A stretch of 64,000 nt of DNA, taken from assembly GCF_014205155.1 (NCBI RefSeq), contig NZ_JACHMX010000001.1, forward strand, positions 8,928,001-8,992,000, written 5' to 3'. The notes below the pieces were generated by a model. The model was given only the letters and a program-made list of their open reading frames with translations. It did no database searches and had not been told where the DNA came from. This document shows positions 42,721 through 50,993 of this stretch, piece after piece. The position numbers and the translations under genes were made by a program. Position 1 is the stretch's first letter, and each line of letters starts with the position of its first letter. The DNA comes from Amycolatopsis umgeniensis (GTDB lineage: Bacteria > Actinomycetota > Actinomycetes > Mycobacteriales > Pseudonocardiaceae).

Positions 42721-43617
42721 TCAGCCCAGCAATTCGAAGTCGAGCGTGGCGAGGCGGTCCGGGTCGGCGAGGATCTCGATCGCCGCGATCTTCCCGCCCA
42801 CGACGGTGAAGGCGAAGAGCGTCTGCGGTACGCCGTCCTTGGTGACGACCATCCCGGCCGCACCGTTGACCAGTACGGGCCGCGAAACCCCGCCCGCGCC
42901 GAACTTCCGGAACATGAGCGCCTGTCCCGCGACCTTGGCCGCACCTCGCACCGAGCGTGAGGTCCCCGCCGGAGCCGCACCGCCCTCGGCACGGAGCACC
43001 ACGTCCGGGTCGAGCACCGAGACCAGCGCGTCGAAGTCGCCACCCCGGGCGGCGGCGAAGAACGCGTCGACGACTTCCCGCTGGCGGCTCAGATCCGCGT
43101 CGGGGACCGTCGGCGAGCCCTGCAGACGGCGGCGGGCGCGGCTGGCGAGCTGCCTGGTCGCCCCCGGCGACCGGCCCACGATCGGCGCGATCTCGTCGAA
43201 GGGCAGGGCGAACATGTCGTGCAGAACGAACGCGAGCCGCTCGGCGGGGTCCAAGGTGTCGAGCACGACCAGGAGCGCCAGCCCGACCGAATCCGCGAGC
43301 AGGACCTGGTGTTCCGGATCGATCCCGCCCGCCCGGCCGATGATCGGGTCGGGGAGTTGCGCGCCGACCGGGTCTTCGTGGCGAGACTTGCGCGAGCGCA
43401 GCATGTCGAGACAGATCCGGCCGACGACGGTGGTCAGCCAGCCGCCGAGGTTGTCCACGTCCTCGCCGCCGGCCCGGCTGAGCCGAAGCCAAGCCTCCTG
43501 CACGGCGTCGTCCGCCTCGCTCAGCGAACCGAGCATCCGGTACGCCACCGCCCTCAGGTGCGTCCGATGTCCCTCGAAACGCCGTGCCAGCCAGTCGTGT
43601 TCGTCCACGGTCCCCAT
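42721..43617 (-). CDS. ECF sigma factor with SnoaL-like C-terminal domain (SigJ/ECF41-like)
   Basis: The 298-aa protein has sigma region 2 (RRFEGHRTHLRAVAYRMLGSLSEADDAVQEAWLRL), region 4 (DTLDPAERLAFVLHDMFALPFDEIAPIVGRSPGATRQLASRARRRL is the span, about 115-165) and a C-terminal NTF2/SnoaL-like domain (about 180-298). The extra domain replaces a separate anti-sigma factor in ECF41-type proteins and regulates activity directly. In other genomes the partner gene is often a carboxymuconolactone decarboxylase or oxidoreductase; here the upstream neighbour is an FtsX-like permease. It directs RNA polymerase to an unknown regulon. Confidence 0.9.
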   Translation of the reverse strand: MGTVDEHDWLARRFEGHRTHLRAVAYRMLGSLSEADDAVQEAWLRLSRAGGEDVDNLGGWLTTVVGRICLDMLRSRKSRHEDPVGAQLPDPIIGRAGGIDPEHQVLLADSVGLALLVVLDTLDPAERLAFVLHDMFALPFDEIAPIVGRSPGATRQLASRARRRLQGSPTVPDADLSRQREVVDAFFAAARGGDFDALVSVLDPDVVLRAEGGAAPAGTSRSVRGAAKVAGQALMFRKFGAGGVSRPVLVNGAAGMVVTKDGVPQTLFAFTVVGGKIAAIEILADPDRLATLDFELLG

Positions 43618-43677
43618 CCTTCTCGCAGTCAGTCGTAACCCTGACGGATGGCGAGCGGGAGATGTGACAGCGGGGCC

Positions 43678-45025
43678 TCAGCCTCGTGTTCCGGCCTGGA
43701 TCGCCGGGGTTCGCATCGCCTTCGCCGCCCGCTCCCACATGCGCACCGAGGGTCAGCACCACCGCGACGCCGACGATGGCGAGGGAGAACCCGATCGTCT
43801 GATCCGGCATCAGCTCGCCGGTCCTGGCGACGCTGTAGGGGAGCACGGTCACGGCCGAGGCGAGCGATCCGAGCAGGACGCCGACCGCCACCAGGACGGT
43901 GCCTTCGGTGCCGACCAGCCGCAGGATCTGCGACGGCGTCGAACCGATGAGCCGCTGCTGGCCGAACTCCCGGCGGCGTCCGATGACCGCCGCCACGACG
44001 GTGTTCACCAGCATCACCGCGGCGAAGAGCGAGATCATCCCGACGACGACGTAGTTCAGCGTTTCGATGCTGGCCGCGATCTTCGACGGCGCGGTTCCCG
44101 CGGCGTTCTCGACGGCCTGCATGGACAGCGTTCCGGTCGCGATCCCGGTGAACAGGATGATCGGCACCAGTACCCCGCCCAGCTGACGGCTCCGCACGCG
44201 AAGGTGCGTTGCGGTGAGATGGCCAGTGACGCCCGTCCGGCGCAGCGGGGCGGCCAGCACGGCGGCGATCGGGCCGAGCAGCACGGGGGAGAGGAGCGCG
44301 AAACCGATCGCGGCGAGGATCCCGCCCTGGCCGCCGACGGCCATGAGAGCGGGCTCGGTCCCGGTGAACGCGATCATCGTCGCCAGACCACAGCCGAGGC
44401 CGGCCGCCAGCACGATCACCGCGCCGATCACGCGGATCCGGCTGGTCCGCCCGGTGTCCACGCTCGCCTCACGTATCGCCTCGATCGTCCCGCGCCTGGT
44501 CACCTGGCGTGCCGTGACGGCCGCGGCGGCCACTGCCGCGAGGAGCGTGATCCCGGTGCCCATCGCGAGCGCGATCGGGCCGAACCGCGCGTCCAGGCCC
44601 GCCGGTACACGGCCCGTGTCACCGAGAAGCCGGACCAGCCATCGGCCGCCGAGAACCGACGGAACGACGGCCATGGCCGAGGCGAGGACGGCGACGGCTG
44701 CCGCTTCGACGGTGATCATCCGCCCGATCTGGGACGGCGCCACGCCGGCACTCTTGAGCAACGCCATCTCCGGGGCACGCTGCCTGATCAGCAGTGACAG
44801 CGTCGAAAGTGTCGCGAACAGGACGATCACCAGACCCCAGCCGCCGACGACGCACGCCATCAGCAGCAGCGTCTTCCCGGCCTCCGGGCCCGCGCCCGTC
44901 CGGGTGTCCAAAAGGGACGCGAACGTCATCAGGATCGTGGCGCCGAAGAACATCGCGGCGAAGCTCGCGAGAAATCCGGCCGGGCGACGGCGGAGCGACG
45001 ACAGCGCCAGCTTGATCGTGATCAT
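43678..45025 (-). CDS. FtsX-like ABC permease, probable frameshift near 3' end
   Basis: From ATG 45025 about 430 residues read as a permease: two FtsX domains with membrane segments such as FFGATILMTFASLL and VVVGMISLFAAVMLVNTVVAAVIG. After VVLTLGAHVGA the frame reads non-membrane sequence and would run on through the sigma gene. Skipping one base within the GGAGCGGGCGG run (near 43728-43731 on the plus strand) gives AAKAMRTPAIQAGTRG and a stop at 43678-43680, which is the expected family ending. So a single-base insertion, real or a sequencing error, has altered the end. No ABC ATPase gene is adjacent. Coordinates assume the shifted frame. Confidence 0.7.
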
Positions 45026-45116
45026 GAAGGTCCTCCCCAGTTCCTTGCCGCAAGATTAGGGAGACATCGCGGCACCGGACATGGGACAGGCCCCCGTGCG
45101 CGGGGTGGGGGCAGCC

Positions 45117-46151
45117 TCACCGTCTCGGGTAGCCGCCGTCGACCTCCTTCACCGGCTTGTGCGGGAACCGGCGTTCGGCGTGGGCCTTCGCCGCTGAGTC
45201 CGGCCGTACGTACAGGGTCTCCACCTTGTCCTGCAACGGTTTCACCACTGTGCCGAGGAAACCGCGGCGGTCTTCGAGGTAGGGCCCGAGTACGTCTTCG
45301 CCCGCCGGGCAGACGGCCATGCAGTACGCGGCCTTGTAGTTCGGCTTGAACGCGAGGCTCTGCCACATCGACACGTTCTCCGAGTCGGTCACCCTCGACC
45401 GGAAGTCGGCGGCGTCCTCGCTGTCGGCCACGGTCTGGGCCCAGTCGGTGAAGCCGCTCATGAACTCGCGATAGTTGTGCGTCGAGCAGGCGAGGAAGTC
45501 GAACTCGCCGGTCTTCGAGATCGCCCCGATCGGACAGGCCGCGACGCACAACTTGCACTCCAGGCAGGGGTTGTAGTCGAGGGGTTCGCCGAGGGCGGAC
45601 ACCTCCGCGTCGACCAGCAACGTCGCCAAGAGCACGAAGTTGCCGAACTTCGGGTGGATCACGTTGCGGTGCAGCCCCATGGCGCCGAGCCCGGCCGCGA
45701 CGGCGACGGTCTTGTGCGCGACCACCCAGATCCGGCCGGGGTAGTTCTCCATCTCCATCGGAAAGGTCGCCGACGGGTTGATCGCGCGGTATCCGGCGTC
45801 CTGCAGCTCACGGACGATCGTGTGCCCGGCTTCGTTGATGATCTCGCCGCCGCGATGGAACTCCTGATTGGCCACGCTGCGGGCAGGGGAGCGGACGTCG
45901 TCCCGGTTCATCCGCACCACGAGCGAGACGAGGGTCTTGGTGCCGGGCAGCGCGCGCAGGACGTGCTCGCGTTCGCCTGCCAGATCCGGGTGGGCGAGCG
46001 AGACGGCTGCCGCGTCGTCGGCGCCCGCGGCGAGGCAGATCTCCTTGAGCCATGCGGCGTCGATCACCGGAGACGGCTTCTCGCGAGGTCTGGCGAGCAC
46101 CGCCTGCACCGATGGATGCCCCGCCAGTTTCTTGGGGAGCCGGTCGGTCAC
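45117..46151 (-). CDS. Double [4Fe-4S]-cluster protein, epoxyqueuosine-reductase-like
   Basis: From GTG 46151 the protein has 344 aa. It holds a CLECKLCVAACPIGAI motif (cluster I, about 200-215) and CMAVCPAGED (about 287-296), the pattern of the double-cluster domain in QueG and reductive dehalogenases. No C-terminal HEAT repeat of QueG and no obvious cobalamin site is seen, so the activity is open. The GTG overlaps the thiolase stop (GTGA, 46148-46151), so the pair is translationally coupled. A redox step in lipid or steroid degradation is a guess. Confidence 0.82.
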   Translation of the reverse strand: MTDRLPKKLAGHPSVQAVLARPREKPSPVIDAAWLKEICLAAGADDAAAVSLAHPDLAGEREHVLRALPGTKTLVSLVVRMNRDDVRSPARSVANQEFHRGGEIINEAGHTIVRELQDAGYRAINPSATFPMEMENYPGRIWVVAHKTVAVAAGLGAMGLHRNVIHPKFGNFVLLATLLVDAEVSALGEPLDYNPCLECKLCVAACPIGAISKTGEFDFLACSTHNYREFMSGFTDWAQTVADSEDAADFRSRVTDSENVSMWQSLAFKPNYKAAYCMAVCPAGEDVLGPYLEDRRGFLGTVVKPLQDKVETLYVRPDSAAKAHAERRFPHKPVKEVDGGYPRR

Positions 46152-47329
46152 AACGCCTCCAGGATGGTCGCGTTGGCCTGGCCGCCGCCTTCGCACATCG
46201 CCTGCAGGCCGTACCGGACGCCGTGGTGGTGCAGCGCGTTGACCAGCGTGCCCATCAGCCGGGTCCCGCTCGCGCCGAGCGGATGGCCCAGCGCGATCGC
46301 GCCGCCGTGGACGTTGACCTTCGCCGGATCGGCCCCGGTCTCCTGTTGCCACGCCAGGACGACACTGGCGAAAGCCTCGTTGATCTCGAACAGGCCGATG
46401 TCCGCCAAGCTCAAACCCGCGCGCCGCAGCACCTTCTCCGTGGCCGGGATGACGCCGGTGAGCATGAGCAGCGGGTCGGAGCCGGTGACGGCGAAACTGT
46501 GCAGGCGGGCGCGGGGCCGCAGGCCCAGCCGGGCGGCGGTCTCGCTCGAGGTGATGAGCACGGCGGAGGCGCCGTCGTTGATCGGGCTGCTGTTACCCGC
46601 TGTGACGGACCAGTCGATCTGCGGGAATCGCGTGGCCACGGCCGGATCCTGGAACGCCGGACGCAACTTGGCGAGCGTTTCGAGGTCGGTGCCGGGCCGG
46701 ACGGACTCGTCGGCGGAGACCCGGCCCGACGGGGTTTCGATCGGCACGATCTGGCTCGCGAACCGCCCGAGTTCGTGCGCTCGCGCCGCCTTCCGGTGTG
46801 ACGACACGGCGAACTCGTCCATCGCCTCGCGGCTGAGCGACCACTTCGCGGCGATGAGTTCGGCGCTGATCCCTTGCGGCACCAGACCTTCCGGATAGCG
46901 CGCGGCGACGCCGGGGCCGAGGGGGTCGGTGCCCGGCAGCACGTTCGACCACATCGGGACGCGGCTCATGGACTCGACACCACAGGCGATGACGATGTCG
47001 TACGCCCCGGCCATCACGCCTTGCGCGGCGAAGTGCACGGCCTGCTGACTGCTCCCGCACTGCCGGTCGACGGTGGTCGCGGGCACGCTTTCCGGCAGCC
47101 CGGCCGCGAGCGCCGCCCACCGCGTGACGTTCTGGGCCTGTTCGCCGACCTGGTCGACCGCGCCGCCGATGACGTCGTCGATCAGCTCCGGGTCGATCCC
47201 GTTGCGCTCGACGAGCGCTCGCAAGGTGTGGGCGAGCAACTGGACCGGATGGACCTCTTGCAGGGTGCCGCCGGGTTTGCCCTTGCCGATCGGGGTACGG
47301 ACGGCGTCGACGATGACCGCGTCGTGCAC
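46148..47329 (-). CDS. Acetyl-CoA acyltransferase (thiolase)
   Basis: The 393-aa enzyme has a complete thiolase active site: nucleophile Cys91 (DRQCGSSQQA), the INEAFASVVL motif, His in GGAIALGHPLGASG, and the second Cys in CEGGGQAN. It breaks or forms beta-ketoacyl-CoA in the cytoplasm; the sequence is of the degradative FadA type rather than PhaA, but this is uncertain. It is coupled to a downstream iron-sulfur protein and is divergent from an HxlR regulator, with two inverted repeats between them. Confidence 0.93.
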   Translation of the reverse strand: MHDAVIVDAVRTPIGKGKPGGTLQEVHPVQLLAHTLRALVERNGIDPELIDDVIGGAVDQVGEQAQNVTRWAALAAGLPESVPATTVDRQCGSSQQAVHFAAQGVMAGAYDIVIACGVESMSRVPMWSNVLPGTDPLGPGVAARYPEGLVPQGISAELIAAKWSLSREAMDEFAVSSHRKAARAHELGRFASQIVPIETPSGRVSADESVRPGTDLETLAKLRPAFQDPAVATRFPQIDWSVTAGNSSPINDGASAVLITSSETAARLGLRPRARLHSFAVTGSDPLLMLTGVIPATEKVLRRAGLSLADIGLFEINEAFASVVLAWQQETGADPAKVNVHGGAIALGHPLGASGTRLMGTLVNALHHHGVRYGLQAMCEGGGQANATILEAL

Positions 47330-47343
47330 GGCTGCCTCCAGGG

Positions 47344-47400
47344 GTGAGTTGGTTTCTCCAACTCACTGTGGCATCGGGTGGGTTGGAAATCAAGACCCAC
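47344..47400. promoter_or_regulatory. Operator region between thiolase and HxlR genes
   Basis: GTGAGTTGG (47344-47352) pairs perfectly with CCAACTCAC (47358-47366), and GTGGGT (47378-47383) pairs with ACCCAC (47395-47400). Both dyads lie in the divergent promoter region and share a GTKGG pattern, so the HxlR protein likely binds here. Confidence 0.55.
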
Positions 47401-47419
47401 TGGGTTTACGCTGGTCGGC

Positions 47420-47866
47420 ATGACCGAAGGGCCGAGGGACTGCTCGATCGCCAACGCGATGGAGGTGATCGGGGAGCGCTGGAGCCTGCTCGCGCTGCGC
47501 GAGGTGTTCTTCGGGGCGCGACGGTTCGACCAGATCGTCCGCAACACCGGCGCGAGCCGGGACATCCTGACCGCGCGGCTGCGCAAGCTCGTCGAGACGG
47601 GAATCCTCGAGAAACGGCTGTACGAGGAGCATCCGCCGCGGTACGAGTACGTGCTCACCGAGGCCGGGCACGCCCTGAACCATGTGCTGCTGAACCTCAT
47701 GGCCTGGGGCGATGAGTACGTCACGGAAGGGCCGCCGCCGACGGTCTGGCGTCACTCGTGCGGCGAGGAACTCGCGCCGGAGACGGTGTGCGCGCACTGT
47801 CGGGAACCGGTGCGGGAGAAGGACATGACGCTGGTGCGGAGCAGCCGGCGTGTTCGCTCCTCGTGA
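47420..47866 (+). CDS. HxlR-family transcriptional regulator
   Basis: ATG 47420 gives 148 aa. The HxlR domain is evident: DCSIANAMEVIGERWSLLALREVF and the recognition segment RRFDQIVRNTGASRDILTARLRKL. Cys8 lies in the usual place ahead of helix 1. The C-terminus adds HSCGEELAPETVCAHCREPV, four cysteines/histidine that may form a zinc ribbon, which is unusual for the small HxlR group. It should control the divergent thiolase operon. The TGA stop falls within a family C repeat. Confidence 0.85.
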   Translation: MTEGPRDCSIANAMEVIGERWSLLALREVFFGARRFDQIVRNTGASRDILTARLRKLVETGILEKRLYEEHPPRYEYVLTEAGHALNHVLLNLMAWGDEYVTEGPPPTVWRHSCGEELAPETVCAHCREPVREKDMTLVRSSRRVRSS

Positions 47867-47881
47867 GTGGTGAGGACGGTT
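47862..47881. repeat. Family C repeat CGTGAGTGGTGAGGACGGTT
   Basis: This matches the helY-downstream element (10722-10740) with two differences over 19 bases, and the reverse-oriented copy at 32306-32325. The stop codon of the HxlR gene is part of it. Confidence 0.55.
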
Positions 47882-47953
47882 GGAACGGACCCGTATCTAC
47901 CTCCCTACGCCTTACCTGCACGAGAGCGACGGTCGCGCAGCCACGACGTCGAC

Positions 47954-47994
47954 GATGAAGGAATCGGGACGTTGACTGTCCCAATTCCTTCATC
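47954..47994. repeat. Family B hairpin between convergent genes
   Basis: GATGAAGGAATCGGGAC (47954-47970) pairs at 16 of 17 positions with GTCCCAATTCCTTCATC (47978-47994) around GTTGACT. The loop and core resemble the GGGACGTTGAACGTCCC elements at 39 kb. The position fits a bidirectional terminator. Confidence 0.75.
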
Positions 47995-48034
47995 AACGTG
48001 GGCCGCTCCAGGTGGGTATGCAAATACCGATCCG

Positions 48035-48613
48035 CTAAAGCCGCCCTCGCCACTCCCGTTCGATCATCCGCAGGAGCGCGGGGTAGACGAACAGGTACCG
48101 GAACGGCTTGATGAACCCCATGTACGCCCGGCCGAACCGTCCGTTGGGTTTGACCAGCACCGCCATCTGACCGCGATACCGGCCGGGCCCGTCCTCGATC
48201 CACGCGAGATGCAGGACGCCGTGCATGGTCCGGTTCGCCATCTCGGCGGCGAATTCGTCGTCGAGCCGGTACAGCGGCGTGAACGGCAGCCAGTCCTCGT
48301 CCGGTCCCGTCAGTGTGTCGCGCAGGTCTTCGGGCAGCCGATCCCGCAGCGAGCCGACCCGGGTGTCGAGACCGGAGTCGCGACCGTCCAGCCTGAGCAG
48401 TGCGCCGAGTTTCCAGCGCAGCGACCAGAGTGCGCGGACGATCAGCGGTGCCCCGTCCGGGAAGTCGCCCGAAGAGAACTGCTTCACCAGCTTGGCGAAG
48501 TCGTCCGGCCCGCCGGGCGTTTCCAGCGCCCAGACGTCTTCGAGGTCGAAGTCCCCGGCGACCTCGTGGATCCGCCAAGACCGCGTCGTGTGGGCCGTGT
48601 TCGCGAGTTTCAT
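48035..48613 (-). CDS. DUF2867-domain protein
   Basis: The 192-aa protein (ATG 48613) is a SRPBCC-like DUF2867 member, from the segments WRIHEVAGDFDLEDVWALETPGG and HGVLHLAWIEDGPGRYRGQMAVLVKPNG and the terminal IKPFRYLFVYPALLRMIEREW. In other proteins this domain is fused to NAD-binding epimerase-like domains; here it stands alone. The function is unknown. It is coupled to the ABM-type gene by a 4-bp overlap. Confidence 0.8.
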   Translation of the reverse strand: MKLANTAHTTRSWRIHEVAGDFDLEDVWALETPGGPDDFAKLVKQFSSGDFPDGAPLIVRALWSLRWKLGALLRLDGRDSGLDTRVGSLRDRLPEDLRDTLTGPDEDWLPFTPLYRLDDEFAAEMANRTMHGVLHLAWIEDGPGRYRGQMAVLVKPNGRFGRAYMGFIKPFRYLFVYPALLRMIEREWRGRL

Positions 48614-48894
48614 ACCGATACCAGCTGGACGATCTCGCGCGGGCGGACTTCGCGGTCGTCGAAGGCGACATCCACGTCCGCGGATCCCAATGCTCGCATC
48701 GAAGCCGCCTGTGCCGCCTCGGATTCCCAGCGCACGATCGACACCACGGCGTCGCCGGCGGCGGTGACCCAGCATTCGGCGGCGAGGCAGCCCGGAGTGG
48801 AGCGCAAGGCCTCGGCGACGCGCTGGACGCGCGCGACGAAGGTGTCGTGATGGTCGGTGTGCGGGTAGTGCGTGGCCACGAATCCGACAGTCAT
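48610..48894 (-). CDS. Small ABM-like (dimeric alpha-beta barrel) protein
   Basis: The 94-aa protein has a ferredoxin-like pattern typical of antibiotic biosynthesis monooxygenase domains (VARVQRVAEALRSTPGCLAAECWVT, then IVRWESEAAQAASM). It could be an oxygenase or stress protein. It is translationally coupled with the DUF2867 gene and divergent from a TetR gene across a dyad, so the pair is probably TetR-regulated. Confidence 0.75.
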   Translation of the reverse strand: MTVGFVATHYPHTDHHDTFVARVQRVAEALRSTPGCLAAECWVTAAGDAVVSIVRWESEAAQAASMRALGSADVDVAFDDREVRPREIVQLVSV

Positions 48895-48923
48895 GTCGTT
48901 GTTTCCTCCCGGTGAACTCCGCC

Positions 48924-48945
48924 ATCTATACGGTAGCGTATATAT
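48924..48945. promoter_or_regulatory. Operator between ABM gene and tetR
   Basis: ATCTATAC-ggtagc-GTATATAT is a dyad with 7 of 8 pairs in the 92-bp divergent promoter region. AT-richness and position indicate a TetR operator. Confidence 0.6.
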
Positions 48946-48986
48946 CGTCGTCCTGGTGCCGGGGTGACGGGGGATACGGTGATCAC

Positions 48987-49547
48987 ATGGTCGCTGAAAC
49001 CCGGACCCCGCCGAGCGCCTGGATCGACGCCGGGCTGCTCGCTCTCGCCGCCGGAGGCCCCGAGTCGGTGCGCGTCGAGGCGCTCGCGAAAACGCTGAGG
49101 GTCACCAAAGGCGGTTTCTACGGTCATTTCGCCGACAGAGGCGCGCTGCTCGAGGAAATGCTCGTCACCTGGGAACGGAGGAGTACCGAGCTGCTGTTCG
49201 AGAGCGTCGAGCGTGAAGGCGGCGACGCCAGGGCGAAGATCCGGCGTGCGGGGATGCTCGTCACGGACCGCCTGCTGCCGATCGACCTCGCGATCCGCGA
49301 CTGGGCCCGGCGCGATCAGGTGGTGGCCGAACGGCTCCGCCGGGTCGACAACCAGCGGATGGACTACCTGCGCTCCCTCATGCGCGAGATCTTCGCCGAC
49401 GAAGACGAGGTCGAAGCCCGTTGCCTGCTCGCGTTCTCGCTCCTGATCGGCAAGCATTTCATGGCCGCGGACCACGGCGGCCGTACGCGCGACGAGGTCA
49501 CCGCGTTCGCCGGGAAACTGCTTCTCGGTGAGACGGCCGGGTCATGA
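48987..49547 (+). CDS. TetR-family transcriptional regulator
   Basis: ATG 48987 gives 186 aa. The N-terminal DNA-binding domain is SVRVEALAKTLRVTKGGFYGHFADRGALLEEML (about 22-54), typical of TetR. The C-terminal domain is helical. It is divergent from the ABM/DUF2867 pair and likely controls it through the dyad at 48924-48945. The longer in-frame ATG at 48912 would place the operator inside the gene, so it was rejected. Confidence 0.9.
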   Translation: MVAETRTPPSAWIDAGLLALAAGGPESVRVEALAKTLRVTKGGFYGHFADRGALLEEMLVTWERRSTELLFESVEREGGDARAKIRRAGMLVTDRLLPIDLAIRDWARRDQVVAERLRRVDNQRMDYLRSLMREIFADEDEVEARCLLAFSLLIGKHFMAADHGGRTRDEVTAFAGKLLLGETAGS

Positions 49548-49603
49548 CGTCCGAGGCGCTGGATCCCGTGTGCGCGAATTCGCGGAGGAGATCGAACGCG
49601 ACA

Positions 49604-50272
49604 TCATCGAGTTTCTCGACAACCTGAAGAGGGCGTCCTGCTGCGCGGTGACCACGTCCCGGTCGAATGACGAGCGGGGAGTGGCTCGCGGTGGTCGGCG
49701 CGCAGGCCGTCGAGGGAGATGTGCAGCAGCCGGTGCCACATCTGAGGACGGCAGTCGTCGGTGACCTGGACCGCATGGCCCAGGGAGACCAGCAGGAGCA
49801 GCAGGTCGTCGGTGGTCACGCCGGGGCGCAGGACACCCTTGGCACCGTCACACAGCCGCTCTATGACGAGGCGAAGCTGCTGGATGCCCTCCAGATCGGG
49901 GTCTGACCAGGTCAGCGCGAAGTTCTCGACGATCGCGCGGTGGCGTGCGTAACCGGTCAGTGCCTGCCAGAAGAAATCGGTCAGCGCCGCCCAGGGGTCC
50001 TCGGCGTCGATCGCGGCCAGGCGTGCGGATTCCGCCCACTTCGTGAAGTCCTGGCGCAGGACTGTCTTGACGAGATCTTCCTTCTTCGGGAAGTGCCGGT
50101 AGAGGGTGCCCATGCCGACCCCGCTGAGGCGGGCGATCTCCCGCACGTCCACCGCGGTGCCCTGTTCGGCCAGCACCTTGGTGGCGGCCTCGACGATCGC
50201 TTCCTGGTTGCGGATCGCGTCCGCGCGCGGTGCGCGGCGGCGTCGGGTGCTTTCGGGTTCGGCCACTGCCAT
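49604..50272 (-). CDS. TetR-family transcriptional regulator
   Basis: The 222-aa protein has an Arg-rich start and a TetR domain (AIVEAATKVLAEQGTAVDVREIARLSGVGMGTLYRHFPKKEDLV, about 25-68). The C-terminal domain corresponds to the TetR_C_33-like group. It is divergent from a Ddn-like gene and two matching operators lie between them. The last 25 residues are low-complexity Ser/Arg and may be a non-conserved extension. Confidence 0.9.
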   Translation of the reverse strand: MAVAEPESTRRRRAPRADAIRNQEAIVEAATKVLAEQGTAVDVREIARLSGVGMGTLYRHFPKKEDLVKTVLRQDFTKWAESARLAAIDAEDPWAALTDFFWQALTGYARHRAIVENFALTWSDPDLEGIQQLRLVIERLCDGAKGVLRPGVTTDDLLLLLVSLGHAVQVTDDCRPQMWHRLLHISLDGLRADHREPLPARHSTGTWSPRSRTPSSGCRETR

Positions 50273-50292
50273 GTGCCGACCCTACCTCTTGT

Positions 50293-50310
50293 GCGGAGCG
50301 CATGCTCCGC
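50293..50310. promoter_or_regulatory. TetR operator 1, GCGGAGC-gcat-GCTCCGC
   Basis: A perfect 7-bp dyad whose core GGAGCGCATGCTCC (50295-50308) shares symmetry with a second site at 50326-50339. It lies 21 bp upstream of the tetR start. Confidence 0.65.
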
Positions 50311-50325
50311 TCTGTGTTATTTTGA

Positions 50326-50339
50326 GGAGCAAGTGCTCC
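50326..50339. promoter_or_regulatory. TetR operator 2, GGAGCA-ag-TGCTCC
   Basis: A perfect 6-bp dyad matching the GGAGC....GCTCC core of operator 1, centred 31 bp away (three helical turns), and 19 bp before the Ddn-like start. Confidence 0.65.
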
Positions 50340-50358
50340 GGATAGTGAAGGGGATGTC

Positions 50359-50850
50359 ATGACCGAACCGTCCACGACCACCGTTCAAGAGGTCAGCTGG
50401 AATGACCGGATCATCGCCGAGTTCCGGGCGAACGACGGCTACGTTCCTTGGAGCAGCGAAGAGGAGTTCGCCGCGGGCCGCCCCGTCCCGCCCCGGTTTC
50501 CCGGTTTCGACGACAAAGGCATGCCACTGATCCTGGTGCACCACATCGGGGCCAAGACCGGTCGCGAGCGGATCAGCCCGTTGTTCTACCAGCCGGTCGG
50601 CGATGGTTGGGCCGTCTTCGGAACCCACGGCGGCAGTCCGCGGCATCCGGTCTGGTACCACAATCTCGTGGCGAATCCGCGGGTCACGGTCGAGGTGGGT
50701 ACGGAGCGAGTGCCGGCCGTGGCCCGGCTCGCGCAGGGTGCGGAGCGCGAGCGGATCTGGGCGGAAGAGGTGGCGCTCGTCCCGAAATTCGCCGAGTTCG
50801 AAGCGGCCTCCGGCAGGCAAGTCCCCGTTGTCGTACTTGAGCGCGCCTAG
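50359..50850 (+). CDS. Ddn-like deazaflavin (F420)-dependent nitroreductase family protein
   Basis: The 163-aa protein matches the Ddn/DUF385 split-barrel: the signature LILVHHIGAKTGRERISPLFYQP (about 57-79) and HPVWYHNLVANPRVTVEVG (about 96-114), which bind F420 in relatives. M. tuberculosis Ddn reduces quinones and activates nitroimidazole drugs. It is divergent from a TetR gene with two operators between. Its 3' end overlaps a small ORF on the other strand by four bases. Confidence 0.92.
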   Translation: MTEPSTTTVQEVSWNDRIIAEFRANDGYVPWSSEEEFAAGRPVPPRFPGFDDKGMPLILVHHIGAKTGRERISPLFYQPVGDGWAVFGTHGGSPRHPVWYHNLVANPRVTVEVGTERVPAVARLAQGAERERIWAEEVALVPKFAEFEAASGRQVPVVVLERA

Positions 50851-50993
50851 TCGTCGTCCTCTTCAGGCGTCGTCGGGACCTGTTTGCGCGCGACGTAGAT
50901 GAGCAGCCCGATGATCACCACGGGGCCGACGAAGATGAGGATCTCGTCCCAGCCGCCCTGGTGCATCATCATCACCCGCGCCGCGATGGTCAT
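50847..50993 (-). CDS. 48-aa single-pass membrane protein
   Basis: The ATG (50991-50993) overlaps the stop of the upstream polytopic gene (ATGA), and the ORF ends with TAG at 50847-50849. The product starts MTIAARVMMMHQGGWDEIL and has one membrane helix (about 18-34, EILIFVGPVVIIGLLIYVA), followed by a basic then very acidic tail (PEEDDD). Coupling to the other cluster genes supports it as real. Likely a small subunit or accessory of the upstream membrane protein. Confidence 0.7.
   Translation of the reverse strand: MTIAARVMMMHQGGWDEILIFVGPVVIIGLLIYVARKQVPTTPEEDDD

Noticed and set aside
42683..45025. One long minus-strand frame joining the FtsX permease with the sigma-factor region
   Set aside because: The second half is the sigma gene read out of frame; the junction is explained by a one-base shift near 43730.
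49528..49764. Short plus-strand frame with a helical segment REFAEEIERDIIEFLDNLKR
   Set aside because: It overlaps the C-terminal end of the minus-strand TetR gene, its tail is low-complexity Arg/Gly, and no ribosome binding site is seen.
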